Assembly (NCBI GenBank): GCA_913776965.1
Contig: CAJYQL010000055.1
Coordinates: 1 to 64,000, forward strand
Direction of reading: 5' to 3'
From: an uncultured Xylophilus sp.
GTDB taxonomy: Bacteria; Pseudomonadota; Gammaproteobacteria; Burkholderiales; Burkholderiaceae_C
Length of the DNA stretch: 64,000 nucleotides
The notes beneath the pieces were generated by a model, which ran no database searches, was not told the origin of the DNA, and saw only the letters and a program-made list of their open reading frames with translations. Positions 1 to 8,451 of the stretch are shown here, piece after piece; position 1 is the first letter of the stretch; each line of letters starts with the position of its first letter. The position numbers were made by a program, and so were the translations under genes.

Positions 1-1
1 C

Positions 2-583
2 AACGGCGGGCCGTGGCTGCCGCCGCACGACGTCGCCCGCCACGCCCCCGGCGTGGCCGGCGTGCGCTGGACGCTGGTGGCCGACGGCGCCTTCTGGGTG
101 TCGCTGCTGTGCGGCTATGCCTACCTGGGGGTGGTGGCGCCGGGCTGGCCGCCGGCCGCTTGTGTCGAGGGCGGCCTGCCCGCGGCGGCGGCCTCCGCCC
201 TGGCGCTGCTGCTGACGGCCGTCGCCGCACGGCAGGCCTGCGCACGAGCGGGCGACGGCGCGGCGCGGCAGCGCTGGCTGGCCGTCGCGGCGGGGGCAGG
301 CGTGGCGGCGGTCGGTCTGCTGGCCGCGGGCGGCCTGGCGGCGCTGCCGTCGCCGCGCAGCCATGCCTACGGCGCCACGGTCGCGGCCTGCATCGTCTAC
401 GCCGGCTTCCACGCAGCCGTGGGCGTGCTGTTCGCCGCCTACGGCTGGACGCGCGGCCGCGCAGGATTCGTGTCGGCACGGCGCACGGTCGAACTGCGGG
501 TGCTCCGCATGTGGACCGGCTATAGCGCCGCGACCGGGATCGTGCTGCTGGTCGCCGTCTACCTGCCGGGCGTCTTCCGATGA
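2..583 (+). CDS. Cytochrome c oxidase subunit I/III-type protein, C-terminal part (5' end outside window)
   Basis: The frame is open from the window edge, so this is the end of a longer gene. The visible ~193 residues are hydrophobic, with about five membrane segments, and read like the subunit III-like C-terminal region of fused terminal-oxidase subunit I proteins. The landmark is a SHAYGATVAACIVYAGFHA helix followed by a short arginine-rich stretch (SARRTVELRVLRMW) and a last membrane helix. In the family this part packs against the haem-copper core in the inner membrane. A CtaG/Caa3 assembly gene follows 64 bp later, which supports a caa3-like oxidase cluster. Without the catalytic N-terminal part the exact oxidase class cannot be settled. 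The stop is TGA at 581-583. Confidence 0.65.
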   Translation, partial: NGGPWLPPHDVARHAPGVAGVRWTLVADGAFWVSLLCGYAYLGVVAPGWPPAACVEGGLPAAAASALALLLTAVAARQACARAGDGAARQRWLAVAAGAGVAAVGLLAAGGLAALPSPRSHAYGATVAACIVYAGFHAAVGVLFAAYGWTRGRAGFVSARRTVELRVLRMWTGYSAATGIVLLVAVYLPGVFR

Positions 584-588
584 CGTGC

Positions 589-644
589 GCTCCTGAAACG
601 ATAGCTGCCAGCGCAGGCCGCACCTGCGCAGAAAGGCGATTTGC
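589..644 (+). repeat. Two-hairpin palindromic repeat, copy 1
   Basis: A GCTCC...ATAGC head is followed by a strong inverted repeat, GCGCAGG / CCTGCGC with a 5-nt loop, and a short GATTT tail. The head and first arm are nearly identical to the copy inside uvrA (37530-37590, opposite strand). It sits in the gap between the oxidase gene and ctaG, ending just before the ctaG start codon, so it lies in the intercistronic RNA. Confidence 0.75.
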
Positions 645-647
645 ATC

Positions 648-1418
648 ATGAACACCGGAACCGCCGACCGCCTCTGGTCGCTCTGCACCTCGGCGGCGCC
701 GCCCGCCCTGCCCGGCGACTGGATCGGCGCATGGAGCCTGGCGCCCGCCAGCCTCGTCGCCGTGGCGCTGCTGGCCGCCATCGGACTGTGCCACCGCGCG
801 ACCGACTCGGCCGCGCGGCGCCGCCAAGCGTGGTGGTGGACGGGTGTGGCGTTGATGGTGCTGGCGCTGCTGTCGCCGCTGTGTCGGTTGGGCGCGACGC
901 TGGTGGCGGGCCACATGGCCCAGCTGATGCTGATCGCCACCGCCGCGGGTGCGGCCCTCGCGGCCGGCAGCGTACCGCGGCACATCCCGTGGCGCCCGAC
1001 GCCGGCCGCCGCGGCCTACAGCGCGGTGCTGTGGGGCTGGCACCTGCCGCCGGTCTACGCGGCGACCCTCACCGATCCGGCGATCCACGCCGCCGCCTAC
1101 GTCGCCCTGGCAGCGGTGTCGTGGTGGTTCTGGTGCGCCGTGCTGCAGGCTCCCGCCGCCCGCCGGGGCGCGGCGTTTTCGGCGCTCGGTTTCACGGTCG
1201 TGCACACCGGCCTGCTGGGCGCCCTGCTTACCTTCGCGCCGGTCGCCTACTACCCGCTGCAGACCGGGGGCGCCACCGCCTGGGGCCTGTCGCCGCTGGA
1301 GGACCAGCAGCTCGCCGGTCTGCTGATGTGGATACCCGGCGGCATCGTCTACGGCGGCGCGGCCTTCGCCCTTGCGCTGCGCTGGCTGGAACCGCCGGCC
1401 GACACCGCTCCGGCCTGA
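648..1418 (+). CDS. ctaG: Cytochrome c oxidase assembly protein, CtaG/Caa3 family
   Basis: This 256-residue integral membrane protein has about seven hydrophobic helices. The hallmark is a C-terminal LSPLEDQQLAGLLMWIPGG segment followed by a final helix, characteristic of the Caa3_CtaG family (Bacillus-type CtaG), with conserved histidines in HLPPVY and VVHTG. Family members help insert copper into, or assemble, caa3-type terminal oxidases in the inner membrane. The gene follows the oxidase gene on the same strand with a palindromic repeat between them. This family is unrelated to the Cox11-type CtaG of proteobacterial aa3 oxidases, so the shared symbol should be read with care. Confidence 0.85.
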   Translation: MNTGTADRLWSLCTSAAPPALPGDWIGAWSLAPASLVAVALLAAIGLCHRATDSAARRRQAWWWTGVALMVLALLSPLCRLGATLVAGHMAQLMLIATAAGAALAAGSVPRHIPWRPTPAAAAYSAVLWGWHLPPVYAATLTDPAIHAAAYVALAAVSWWFWCAVLQAPAARRGAAFSALGFTVVHTGLLGALLTFAPVAYYPLQTGGATAWGLSPLEDQQLAGLLMWIPGGIVYGGAAFALALRWLEPPADTAPA

Positions 1419-1492
1419 CGCCCTACGCGCAGATGCGGCCGGGCTCGGTGCAATCGAGGGATCGAATACGACATCCCTCCAGGAGCTCCTGC

Positions 1493-3868
1493 ATGAACGA
1501 AGTGCCCCATCCGCCCGCCGACCAGACCGTCCGCATCGAACCCTACGACGGGCCGGCCGGCGGCTGGGGGTCGGTCAAGTCGCTCGCGGTGGAGATCGCA
1601 CGCTTCAAGGCGCCCGGTGCCGTGATGCCGCTGTTGCAGAAGCAGAACAAGCCCGACGGCTTCGCCTGCGTCAGCTGCGCCTGGGGACGGCCGCAGAAGT
1701 CGCACCTGGCAGAGTTCTGCGAGAACGGCGCCAAGGCCACCTTCTCGGAACTGACCAGCGCCCGGGTCGGCCCCGACTTCTTCGCCGACCACACGCTGAC
1801 CGAACTGCGCGGCTGGACCGACTACGCGCTGGAGCAGCTCGGTCGCCTGACCGAGCCGATGCGCTACGACCCGGCCACCGACACCTACCGCCGCGTCGCC
1901 TGGGACGAGGCCTTCGCCGAGATCGGCGCCGAGCTGCGCGCACTGGCGTCGCCCGACGAGGCGGTGTTCTACGCCTCGGGCCGGGCGTCGCTCGAGACTT
2001 CCTACATGTACCAGCTGCTGGCCCGGCTCTACGGCACCAACAACCTGCCCGACAGCTCCAACATGTGCCACGAGACCACCTCGGTAATGCTGAAGAAGAC
2101 GATCGGCGTGCCGGTCGGCACGGTACACGTGGCGGACTTCGAGCACACCGACTGCATCTTCTTCTTCGGCCAGAACGTCGGCAGCAACAGCCCGCGCATG
2201 CTGCACCAGTTGCAGGAAGCCCGGCAGCGCGGCATCCCGATCGTCGTCTTCAACCCGCTGCGGGAGCGCGGGCTGGAAGCCTTCGCCAACCCGCAGTCGC
2301 CCAAGGACATGCTCGGCGGCACGCCGACGCAGATCGCCACCCAGTACCACCAGGTGCGCCCGGGCGGCGACATCGCGGCGATCGCCGGCATCGCCAAAGC
2401 GCTGTTCGCGCTCGACGATGCGGCGCAGTCGGCCGGCGGCCGGCGGCTGCTCGACACCGCCTTCCTGGACACGCACACCCACGGGCTCGCCGATTTCGAA
2501 GCCTATGTGCGCGGCCTCGGCTGGGACGCGATCGAGCGCGAATCCGGCCTGACACGGCAGGCGCTGGAAGGCGCGGCGCGGGTCTACGCGCAGGCCGAGG
2601 CGGTGATCGGCGTCTACGGCATGGGCCTGACCCAGCACAAGCGCGGCGTCGACAACATCGGCATGCTGGTCAATCTGATGCTGCTGCGTGGCAACGTTGG
2701 CAAGTCGGGCGCGGGCCTCTGTCCGGTGCGCGGCCATTCCAACGTGCAGGGCCAGCGCACCGTCGGCATCGCCGAAAAGCCCGAGCTGGTGCCGCTCGAC
2801 ACCCTTGCCCAGCAGTACGGCTTCGAGCCGCCGCGCCACAAGGGCCTGAGCACCGTCGATGCCTGCCAGGGTGTGCTCGACGGCAGCGTTAAGGCCTTCA
2901 TCGGTCTGGGGGGCAACTTCGTGCGGGCGATGCCGGACCATTTCCGGATCGAGCCGGCCTGGCAGCGCCTGCAGCTGACGGTGCAGATCGCCACCAAGCT
3001 CAACCGCAGCCACCTGCTGGCCGGCCAGGTGGCGTACCTGCTGCCCTGCCTGGGCCGTATCGAGATCGACACCCAGGCGACCGGCGTGCAGACCCTCAGC
3101 ACCGAGGACAGCACCGGCTGGTTCCACGCCTCGCGCGGCCACCATGCGCCGGCCTCGGACCAGCTGCTGTCGGAGGCCCGGATCGTCGCCGGCATCGCCC
3201 GCGCCGCGCTGCCGCCGAACCCGCATGTGGACTGGGACGGCTGGTGCGCCGACTACAGCCGTATCCGCGACGCGATCGCCGCCACCTTCCCGAAGGACTT
3301 TCACGACTTCAACCGTCGGCTGGCGGCGCCGAGCGGCTTCCACCGCACGCTGCCGGCGCGCGAACGGATCTGGCAGACGGAATCCGGCAAGGCCGAATTC
3401 ACCGTGCCGCAGCAACTCGACGCGGCCTTCGCCGGCCAGGGCGGCGCAGAGGACTTCCGGCTGATCACGCTGCGCAGCAACGACCAGTTCAACACCACCG
3501 TCTACGGCTACAGCGACCGTTTCCGCGGCGTCGAGGGCACCCGCGACGTGCTGTTCATGCACCCCGAGGACATCGCCCGGCTCGGCCTGCAGGACGGCGG
3601 CCGCATCGGCCTGCAGAGCGCCCCGGCCGATGCGCAGGACGGCGACGACACCCTGCGACGCATCGACGGCTTCCGGATCGTGGCCTACGACATCCCGCGC
3701 GGCAGCGTCGGTGCCTACTATCCGGAATGCAACCCGCTGATCCCGCTGTGGCAGCACGCCGACGAAAGCCTGGTGCCGGCCGCCAAATCGGTGCCGGTAA
3801 GGCTGGTACGCGACGGCACGCCGCCGTCTGCGCCGGTGGTACGTGAAGCGGAGGTCACGTCGGTTTGA
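1493..3868 (+). CDS. FdhF/YdeP family molybdopterin oxidoreductase
   Basis: This 791-residue protein belongs to the formate-dehydrogenase-like molybdopterin family known as FdhF/YdeP. It carries an N-terminal FACVSCAWGRP cysteine pair in place of a complete 4Fe-4S binding motif, a molybdopterin core with SSNMCHETTS (Cys where formate dehydrogenases have Sec or Cys), GMGLTQHKRGVDN and GNVGKSGAG segments, and a C-terminal molydopterin-dinucleotide-binding domain (TLRSNDQFNTTVYGYSDR). E. coli YdeP is linked to acid resistance; the physiological substrate is unknown. The ATG at 1493 was chosen because AGGAG lies 7 bp upstream at 1481-1485 and the family's N-terminus begins near here, although the frame stays open far upstream. 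No signal peptide is seen, so it is probably cytoplasmic. Confidence 0.85.
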   Translation: MNEVPHPPADQTVRIEPYDGPAGGWGSVKSLAVEIARFKAPGAVMPLLQKQNKPDGFACVSCAWGRPQKSHLAEFCENGAKATFSELTSARVGPDFFADHTLTELRGWTDYALEQLGRLTEPMRYDPATDTYRRVAWDEAFAEIGAELRALASPDEAVFYASGRASLETSYMYQLLARLYGTNNLPDSSNMCHETTSVMLKKTIGVPVGTVHVADFEHTDCIFFFGQNVGSNSPRMLHQLQEARQRGIPIVVFNPLRERGLEAFANPQSPKDMLGGTPTQIATQYHQVRPGGDIAAIAGIAKALFALDDAAQSAGGRRLLDTAFLDTHTHGLADFEAYVRGLGWDAIERESGLTRQALEGAARVYAQAEAVIGVYGMGLTQHKRGVDNIGMLVNLMLLRGNVGKSGAGLCPVRGHSNVQGQRTVGIAEKPELVPLDTLAQQYGFEPPRHKGLSTVDACQGVLDGSVKAFIGLGGNFVRAMPDHFRIEPAWQRLQLTVQIATKLNRSHLLAGQVAYLLPCLGRIEIDTQATGVQTLSTEDSTGWFHASRGHHAPASDQLLSEARIVAGIARAALPPNPHVDWDGWCADYSRIRDAIAATFPKDFHDFNRRLAAPSGFHRTLPARERIWQTESGKAEFTVPQQLDAAFAGQGGAEDFRLITLRSNDQFNTTVYGYSDRFRGVEGTRDVLFMHPEDIARLGLQDGGRIGLQSAPADAQDGDDTLRRIDGFRIVAYDIPRGSVGAYYPECNPLIPLWQHADESLVPAAKSVPVRLVRDGTPPSAPVVREAEVTSV

Positions 3869-3955
3869 ACGGCAGGTAAAGGGCGCAGGTTTCCTACGCG
3901 GGACGTTTGCAGCCGGAGCAAGATGACACCATCGTCACCTCTCAGGAGACCCGCC

Positions 3956-4321
3956 ATGAACCGTTCGAACCGTTTTTCCTCCTCGCTGTTCTGCCTGTCC
4001 CGTTCCGCAGCGGTCGTGCTCGGTACTGCCGCCGTGCTGGCCAGCCAAGCCGCGCAGGCACAGGCGCCGGTGCTGGACCCGCGCGATACCCAGGGCTACC
4101 ACGAAGGCAGCATGCAGAACCAGGGCGGGCGCCCGCCGGCCCAGGTGCGCAACCCGAGCGCCGGCTGGGCCGGCGACACGATCGCCGTGCCGCGCAGTTC
4201 CGAACGCGAACTGCGCCAGTACTACGCGGAGCGCGACGCCCAGCGCTACGGCGGCTGGTGGGACCGCGGCGACGACCGCCGGGACCGCCGCGACCGCCGT
4301 GAACGTCGCTGGCGGGATTGA
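3956..4321 (+). CDS. Small exported protein with Arg/Asp-rich tail, function unknown
   Basis: The product is 121 residues with a convincing signal peptide: basic start, hydrophobic stretch SAAVVLGTAAVLASQAAQA, and a likely cut after AQA near residue 36. The mature part is Gly/Pro/Arg-rich and ends in a repetitive charged tail (RDRRDRRERRWRD). The ATG at 3956 is preceded by AGGAG at 3944-3948, better than an in-frame ATG at 3923. I do not recognise a family. The composition suggests an intrinsically disordered periplasmic protein. It stands alone between the molybdopterin enzyme and yigZ. Confidence 0.7.
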   Translation: MNRSNRFSSSLFCLSRSAAVVLGTAAVLASQAAQAQAPVLDPRDTQGYHEGSMQNQGGRPPAQVRNPSAGWAGDTIAVPRSSERELRQYYAERDAQRYGGWWDRGDDRRDRRDRRERRWRD

Positions 4322-4403
4322 GGCGCCCTGCGGCTGCGCAACATCCACCGCGCGGGCATGATGCGCAGTTTCAGTCGTTCGCACGGCCGCTATCGTCTCT
4401 GTC

Positions 4404-4985
4404 ATGCCCTTTTCCCTTGCAGCGTCCGTTGCGCATGAACTCGTCGTGCGCAAGAGCCGGTTCATCGCCTGCGTTCAGCCGGTGGCGGACCGGCCGACGG
4501 CCCTGGCTGTCGTCGCGCAACTGCGGACGGCGCACCCCGACGCCGCCCATGTGTGCTGGGCGTTGATGGCGGGCGGGCAGTCGGCGGCAGTCGACGACGG
4601 TGAACCCTCGGGAACCGCAGGGCGTCCCATGTTAGAGGTGCTGCGGCACCACGATCTCGAGGGCGTACTCGCCACCGTCGTCCGCTATTTCGGCGGTGTG
4701 AAGTTAGGCGCGGGAGGCTTGGTGCGCGCCTATACGGACGCCATAGCCCAGGCGCTGCACGTAGCCGAACTGACGCCACTGCAGCGCCGGACCGTGCAGT
4801 CGTGCGTCGTGCCCTATGCGCTGGAAGGCATGGTGCGGCGCCAGTTGCAGCAAGCCGATGCGACTCTCCTGTCGGTGGAGCACGGCCACCTCGTGACGCT
4901 GCGGTACGACGTGGTGGAGCACGAGGCAGTGCCCCTGATGCAGCGCATCAACGATGCGGCGCAGGGCCGTGCCGTCTGGCCCTGA
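4404..4985 (+). CDS. yigZ: YigZ / IMPACT (UPF0029) family protein
   Basis: This 193-residue protein shows the IMPACT signature DDGEPSGTAGRPML followed by VVRYFGGVKLGAGGLVRAY, and a C-terminal ferredoxin-like domain (DUF1949 type) from about residue 130. Family members are small cytoplasmic proteins tied to translation and stress; the eukaryotic homologue IMPACT binds Gcn1. The bacterial molecular role is not firmly known. The gene is convergent with the downstream sensor kinase gene, with a gap of only 15 bp. Confidence 0.88.
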   Translation: MPFSLAASVAHELVVRKSRFIACVQPVADRPTALAVVAQLRTAHPDAAHVCWALMAGGQSAAVDDGEPSGTAGRPMLEVLRHHDLEGVLATVVRYFGGVKLGAGGLVRAYTDAIAQALHVAELTPLQRRTVQSCVVPYALEGMVRRQLQQADATLLSVEHGHLVTLRYDVVEHEAVPLMQRINDAAQGRAVWP

Positions 4986-5000
4986 CGCAGTCGGCACGCC

Positions 5001-6176
5001 TTAGCCGCGGGGCAGACGGATCGTGAAGCGGGTGCCGCCGCGCACCGAGGTATCGGCGGCGACGGTACCGCCCTGCAGCGTGACCAGCATGTGCACAATC
5101 GACAGCCCGAGTCCCGAACCGCCGCCACCCGCGGCGCCCCCCCGGTCCAGCGATTTCTGAAAGCGGCGGAACGGGTTCTGGCGCATGTCCTCGGGCAGTC
5201 CCGGGCCGTCGTCGCTGACCGACAGCACGGCCTCCTGCGGTGTCGCGTCCAGCGCGACTTCCAGCCAGGCGCCGTTGACCGCGTGCCGGAGCACGTTCTC
5301 CACCAGATTCGACAGGGCCTGGCGCATCCGGTCGCGGTCCATGCGGACCGGCAGGGCATCGACAGCGATGCGCGCCTGCAGGTCGATGCCGTGGTCGGCG
5401 ATGCGTTGTGCGAATCCCTGCAGCGTATCCTGCACCAGCTGCACCAGGTCGCCTTCGGTGCAGTGCAGCGACAGCCGTCCGGCCTCGGCGACCGACAGCG
5501 TGTGCAGGTCGTCGACCAGCCGTCCGAGGTGCTCCACCTCGGCGAGCAGCCCGCGGAATTCACGCTCGTCGGCCGCGATCACGCCGTCGCACACTGCGTG
5601 CAGCCGCGCCCGCAGCACCGCCAGCGGCGTGCGCAGTTCGTGCGAGACCGCGGCGGCCGTCGCCCGGCGCTCGCGCTCCAGGGATTCGAGCGCATCGGTC
5701 ATGTGGTTGAAGTCGCGCACCATCTCGACCATCTCGCCGCCAGTGCGGCCGGGTTCGGCCCGCACCGAGAAATCCCCGAGCGCCACCCGCTGCGCCGCCT
5801 CGGCCATCGAGGCGAGCGGCAGCGTGACGATGCGCGACACCCAGAAGCCGACGAACAGGCCGATCGGCAGGCACACCACCAGCCCGATCACCAGCGACCA
5901 CTTCTCACCGAACAGCAGGTCGCCTTTCCAGTACTGCCCGTAGATCTCGACCGCCCGCGGACCGTCTTCCATGCCGAGGTCGTTGAGCGTGTCGAGTTCC
6001 TGCTGGACCATCGAAGGCAGCGTGCGGTAGAAGCTGCGGTATTGCCATTCGGCGAAGGCGAACACGCAGGCGCCCAGGATGCCGATGGTGACCAGCACGG
6101 TCGCCGCGATCGACAGGCCGAACCGGACCCAGATCCGGTCGAGCGCTCGTCCGCGGACGGCTCCGTCGGCGCTCAT
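5001..6176 (-). CDS. BaeS-like sensor histidine kinase
   Basis: This 391-residue membrane kinase has TM1 at about 20-44, a short ~50-residue periplasmic loop, TM2 at about 94-113 and HAMP at about 114-165. The H-box is SHELRTP with His179, followed by the N-box LVEN (Asn294), G1 DDGPGL (322-327) and G2 GLGLSI (355-360). It phosphorylates the response regulator encoded just upstream; start and stop codons overlap as ATGA at 6173-6176, so the two are translationally coupled. The pair is divergent from the efflux/biosynthesis operon starting at 7036, the usual arrangement for BaeSR/CzcRS-type control of efflux. The signal is unknown. The periplasmic loop is too small for a recognisable ligand-binding domain. 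Confidence 0.88.
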   Translation of the reverse strand: MSADGAVRGRALDRIWVRFGLSIAATVLVTIGILGACVFAFAEWQYRSFYRTLPSMVQQELDTLNDLGMEDGPRAVEIYGQYWKGDLLFGEKWSLVIGLVVCLPIGLFVGFWVSRIVTLPLASMAEAAQRVALGDFSVRAEPGRTGGEMVEMVRDFNHMTDALESLERERRATAAAVSHELRTPLAVLRARLHAVCDGVIAADEREFRGLLAEVEHLGRLVDDLHTLSVAEAGRLSLHCTEGDLVQLVQDTLQGFAQRIADHGIDLQARIAVDALPVRMDRDRMRQALSNLVENVLRHAVNGAWLEVALDATPQEAVLSVSDDGPGLPEDMRQNPFRRFQKSLDRGGAAGGGGSGLGLSIVHMLVTLQGGTVAADTSVRGGTRFTIRLPRG

Positions 6177-6898
6177 TCGCCCGGCCACAGGCGGTAGCCG
6201 ATACCGCGGACCGTCTCGATCAGTTCGCCGTTGCCGGCGGCCTGCAGCTTGCGCCGCAGCTTCGACAGGTGCGAGTCGATCACCCGGTCGAGCGCATCGC
6301 TCTCGGGCAGGCAGGTCTCGATCAGGTGGCTGCGCGAAAAGCACCGCCGCGGCTGGGCCGCCAGGCAGGCGAGCAGCCGGAATTCGGTGAGCGTGAGCGC
6401 CAGCGGCTCGAAACGTCCGTCGTCCGTCTGGACCCGCACCATGTGGGCGTCCTGGTCGATCTCCAGCCGGCCGACCCGCAGCACCGCCGCAGCCGGCGCC
6501 CGTGCGGCCGCCGCACCGGTGCGGCGCAGGACCGCCCGCACCCGCGCCACCACCTCGGGCGGGCTGTACGGCTTGACGACGTAGTCGTCGGCCCCCAGCC
6601 GCAGCGCGAGCAGCTTGTCCACGTCGTCGGCCAGCGCGGTGACCATGATTACCGGGGTGTCGTTGTCGGCGCGGATGTTCTTCAGCACGTCCACGCCGTC
6701 CATGCCCGGCAGGTGGATGTCGAGCAGCACCAGGTCGGGCCGCTGTTCGCGGAAGACCCGCAGCGCCGCGGTGCCGTCGGCGGCGCGGCAGCTGCGCAGG
6801 CCGTCGCGGTGCAGGTAGGCCACGAGGATGTCGGCGATCGCCGGTTCGTCCTCGACGACGAGCACCAGCGGTCCGGAAGGATGGGCGGCGAGGTTCAT
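6173..6898 (-). CDS. BaeR-like OmpR-family response regulator
   Basis: The protein has 241 residues. The receiver domain (about 10-125) carries the acidic pocket EDE (16-18), phospho-acceptor Asp60 in LLDIHLPG, Thr87 and Lys109 (VVKPYSP). The C-terminal winged helix (about 140-240) has the OmpR-type ALTLTEFRLLACL and ETVRGIGYRL segments. It is the first gene of the two-component operon and the obvious candidate to regulate the divergent operon at 7036, from which it is separated by a 137-bp shared promoter region. Assignment to BaeR rather than another OmpR subgroup is by overall similarity and efflux context. Confidence 0.88.
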   Translation of the reverse strand: MNLAAHPSGPLVLVVEDEPAIADILVAYLHRDGLRSCRAADGTAALRVFREQRPDLVLLDIHLPGMDGVDVLKNIRADNDTPVIMVTALADDVDKLLALRLGADDYVVKPYSPPEVVARVRAVLRRTGAAAARAPAAAVLRVGRLEIDQDAHMVRVQTDDGRFEPLALTLTEFRLLACLAAQPRRCFSRSHLIETCLPESDALDRVIDSHLSKLRRKLQAAGNGELIETVRGIGYRLWPGE

Positions 6899-7035
6899 GG
6901 CAGCCGCGGATTATCGCGGCCCTCCCCGCGCCGCCACGCCCGCGCGCAGCCGATGCCCCCACACGCCGCCCTCCACGCGTTCTCCACATTTCCTGCATCG
7001 CCGGGCAAGCCCCGGCGTATCCAATCGCAGCCGCC
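6899..7035. promoter_or_regulatory. Divergent promoter region between two-component genes and efflux operon
   Basis: These 137 bases separate two divergent operons, so both promoters must lie here or within the 5' coding ends. No convincing -10/-35 pair or direct repeat for an OmpR-type regulator could be picked by eye in the GC-rich sequence. The assignment rests on position only. Confidence 0.4.
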
Positions 7036-8451
7036 ATGCGCCTGCCCCTGCCCGCCTCCGCCCCTGCTGCGTGCCGTGCCGCGCTGCTGGCCGGTTGTGC
7101 GCTGCTGGCCGGTTGTGCGGCGCCTCCGGTACCGGTGCTGCCGGACGCCGTGCCCGCTGCCTGGACGCATGCGCCCGCGGCGCCGGCCGCCGCGGCGCCC
7201 GACCTGCGCCGCTGGTGGCAGGCCTTCGGCGATGCACGGCTCGATGCACTGGTGGACGAGGCCCTGCGCCAGAACCTGACGCTGGCCCAGGCCGAGAGCC
7301 GGCTGCGCCAGGCCCGGCTGCTGTCCGAACGGGCCGACACAGCCTACCGACCGTCGCTGTCGGCGAGCGTGCGGACGGTCCAGGACGTGCAGGCGGTCGA
7401 TTCCTATCTCCACGCCAGCCTCGACGCCACCTGGGAACTCGGCCTGTTCGGCGCCCGCGAAAGCGCCGGCAGGATCGCCCGCGCCACGCTCGCCAACGCC
7501 GACGCGGCCGTGCAGGCGGCGCGGGTCAGCCTGGTCGCCGAGGTGGTCCGCCAGGCGGTCGAATGGCGGGCGGCGGAACGCCAGACCGCCACCCTCGACC
7601 GGCTGGCGGCGCTGGATACCCAGGCGCTCGCGCTCGCGGACGTGCGGCTGCGCACCCGCATCGCCGCGCCCGACGAACGGTTGCAGCTGCAGGCCCGCGC
7701 CGCGCAGACGGAGGCACAGCGCGCCGAGGCGGTGCAGGCCGCGGACCGCGCCGCCCAGGCGCTCGCGCTGCTGACCGGCCGCTTCGCGCCCGACCCGGGC
7801 TGGAATGGGGGCGCGCCGCTGCAGGCGCCTGCGGCCGGCATCGCGGCACTGCCGGCCGACCTGCTGCGCACCCGCCCCGATGTCCGCCAGGCCGAGGCCG
7901 CCGTGCTGAAAGCCGCCGGCGAGGCGGGGCTGGCGCGCGCCGAGCTGTATCCGCGCATCGCCCTGGGCGGCTCGTACCTCTATGCGCGCAACCTGACGCA
8001 GAACCGCCGCTACCTGACCGACCAGATTCCGGTGATCGGCCCGCTGATCGACATTCCCCTGTTCGACTGGGGCCGCCGGCAGGCCCAGGCCGCGATGCGC
8101 GGCGAAGCCCTGAACGAGGCCCTGCTCGCCTACCGGCAGGCGGTGCTCGAAGGGGTGGCGGATACCGAGACCGCCCTGTCCGCCCTGGCCCAGCAGCAGG
8201 CGCGGGCCGCGCGGCTGGACGAGGCCGCCGGTGCGCTGCGCCAGCGGCGCGCGTCGCAGCAGGCGTTGCAGCGCCAGGGCCTGGCGAGCGACTACGACCT
8301 GCTCGGCGCCGACCGGGCACTGGTTCTGGCAGAAGCCGACCGTGCCAGCGCCGACACCCAGCGCGCCCTCGCGTTCGTGGCGCTCTACAAGGCACTCGGC
8401 GGCGCGCCGTTGCCGGCTGTGCCCTCGTCGCTGGCGGAGGCGCCGCAATGA
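7036..8451 (+). CDS. Outer-membrane efflux lipoprotein, NodT/OprM family
   Basis: This 471-residue TolC-like outer-membrane factor carries a lipoprotein signal with two successive lipoboxes (LLAGC at Cys21 and LLAGC at Cys27). The mature part opens with the family pattern RRWWQAFGDARLDALVDEALRQN and contains the two repeated OEP coiled-coil/beta halves, including TRPDVRQAEAAVLKAAG and PLFDWGRRQAQ. It would form the trimeric exit duct through the outer membrane. It is the first gene of a nine-gene operon and its stop overlaps the permease start (ATGA), so it is dedicated to this transporter. Confidence 0.9.
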   Translation: MRLPLPASAPAACRAALLAGCALLAGCAAPPVPVLPDAVPAAWTHAPAAPAAAAPDLRRWWQAFGDARLDALVDEALRQNLTLAQAESRLRQARLLSERADTAYRPSLSASVRTVQDVQAVDSYLHASLDATWELGLFGARESAGRIARATLANADAAVQAARVSLVAEVVRQAVEWRAAERQTATLDRLAALDTQALALADVRLRTRIAAPDERLQLQARAAQTEAQRAEAVQAADRAAQALALLTGRFAPDPGWNGGAPLQAPAAGIAALPADLLRTRPDVRQAEAAVLKAAGEAGLARAELYPRIALGGSYLYARNLTQNRRYLTDQIPVIGPLIDIPLFDWGRRQAQAAMRGEALNEALLAYRQAVLEGVADTETALSALAQQQARAARLDEAAGALRQRRASQQALQRQGLASDYDLLGADRALVLAEADRASADTQRALAFVALYKALGGAPLPAVPSSLAEAPQ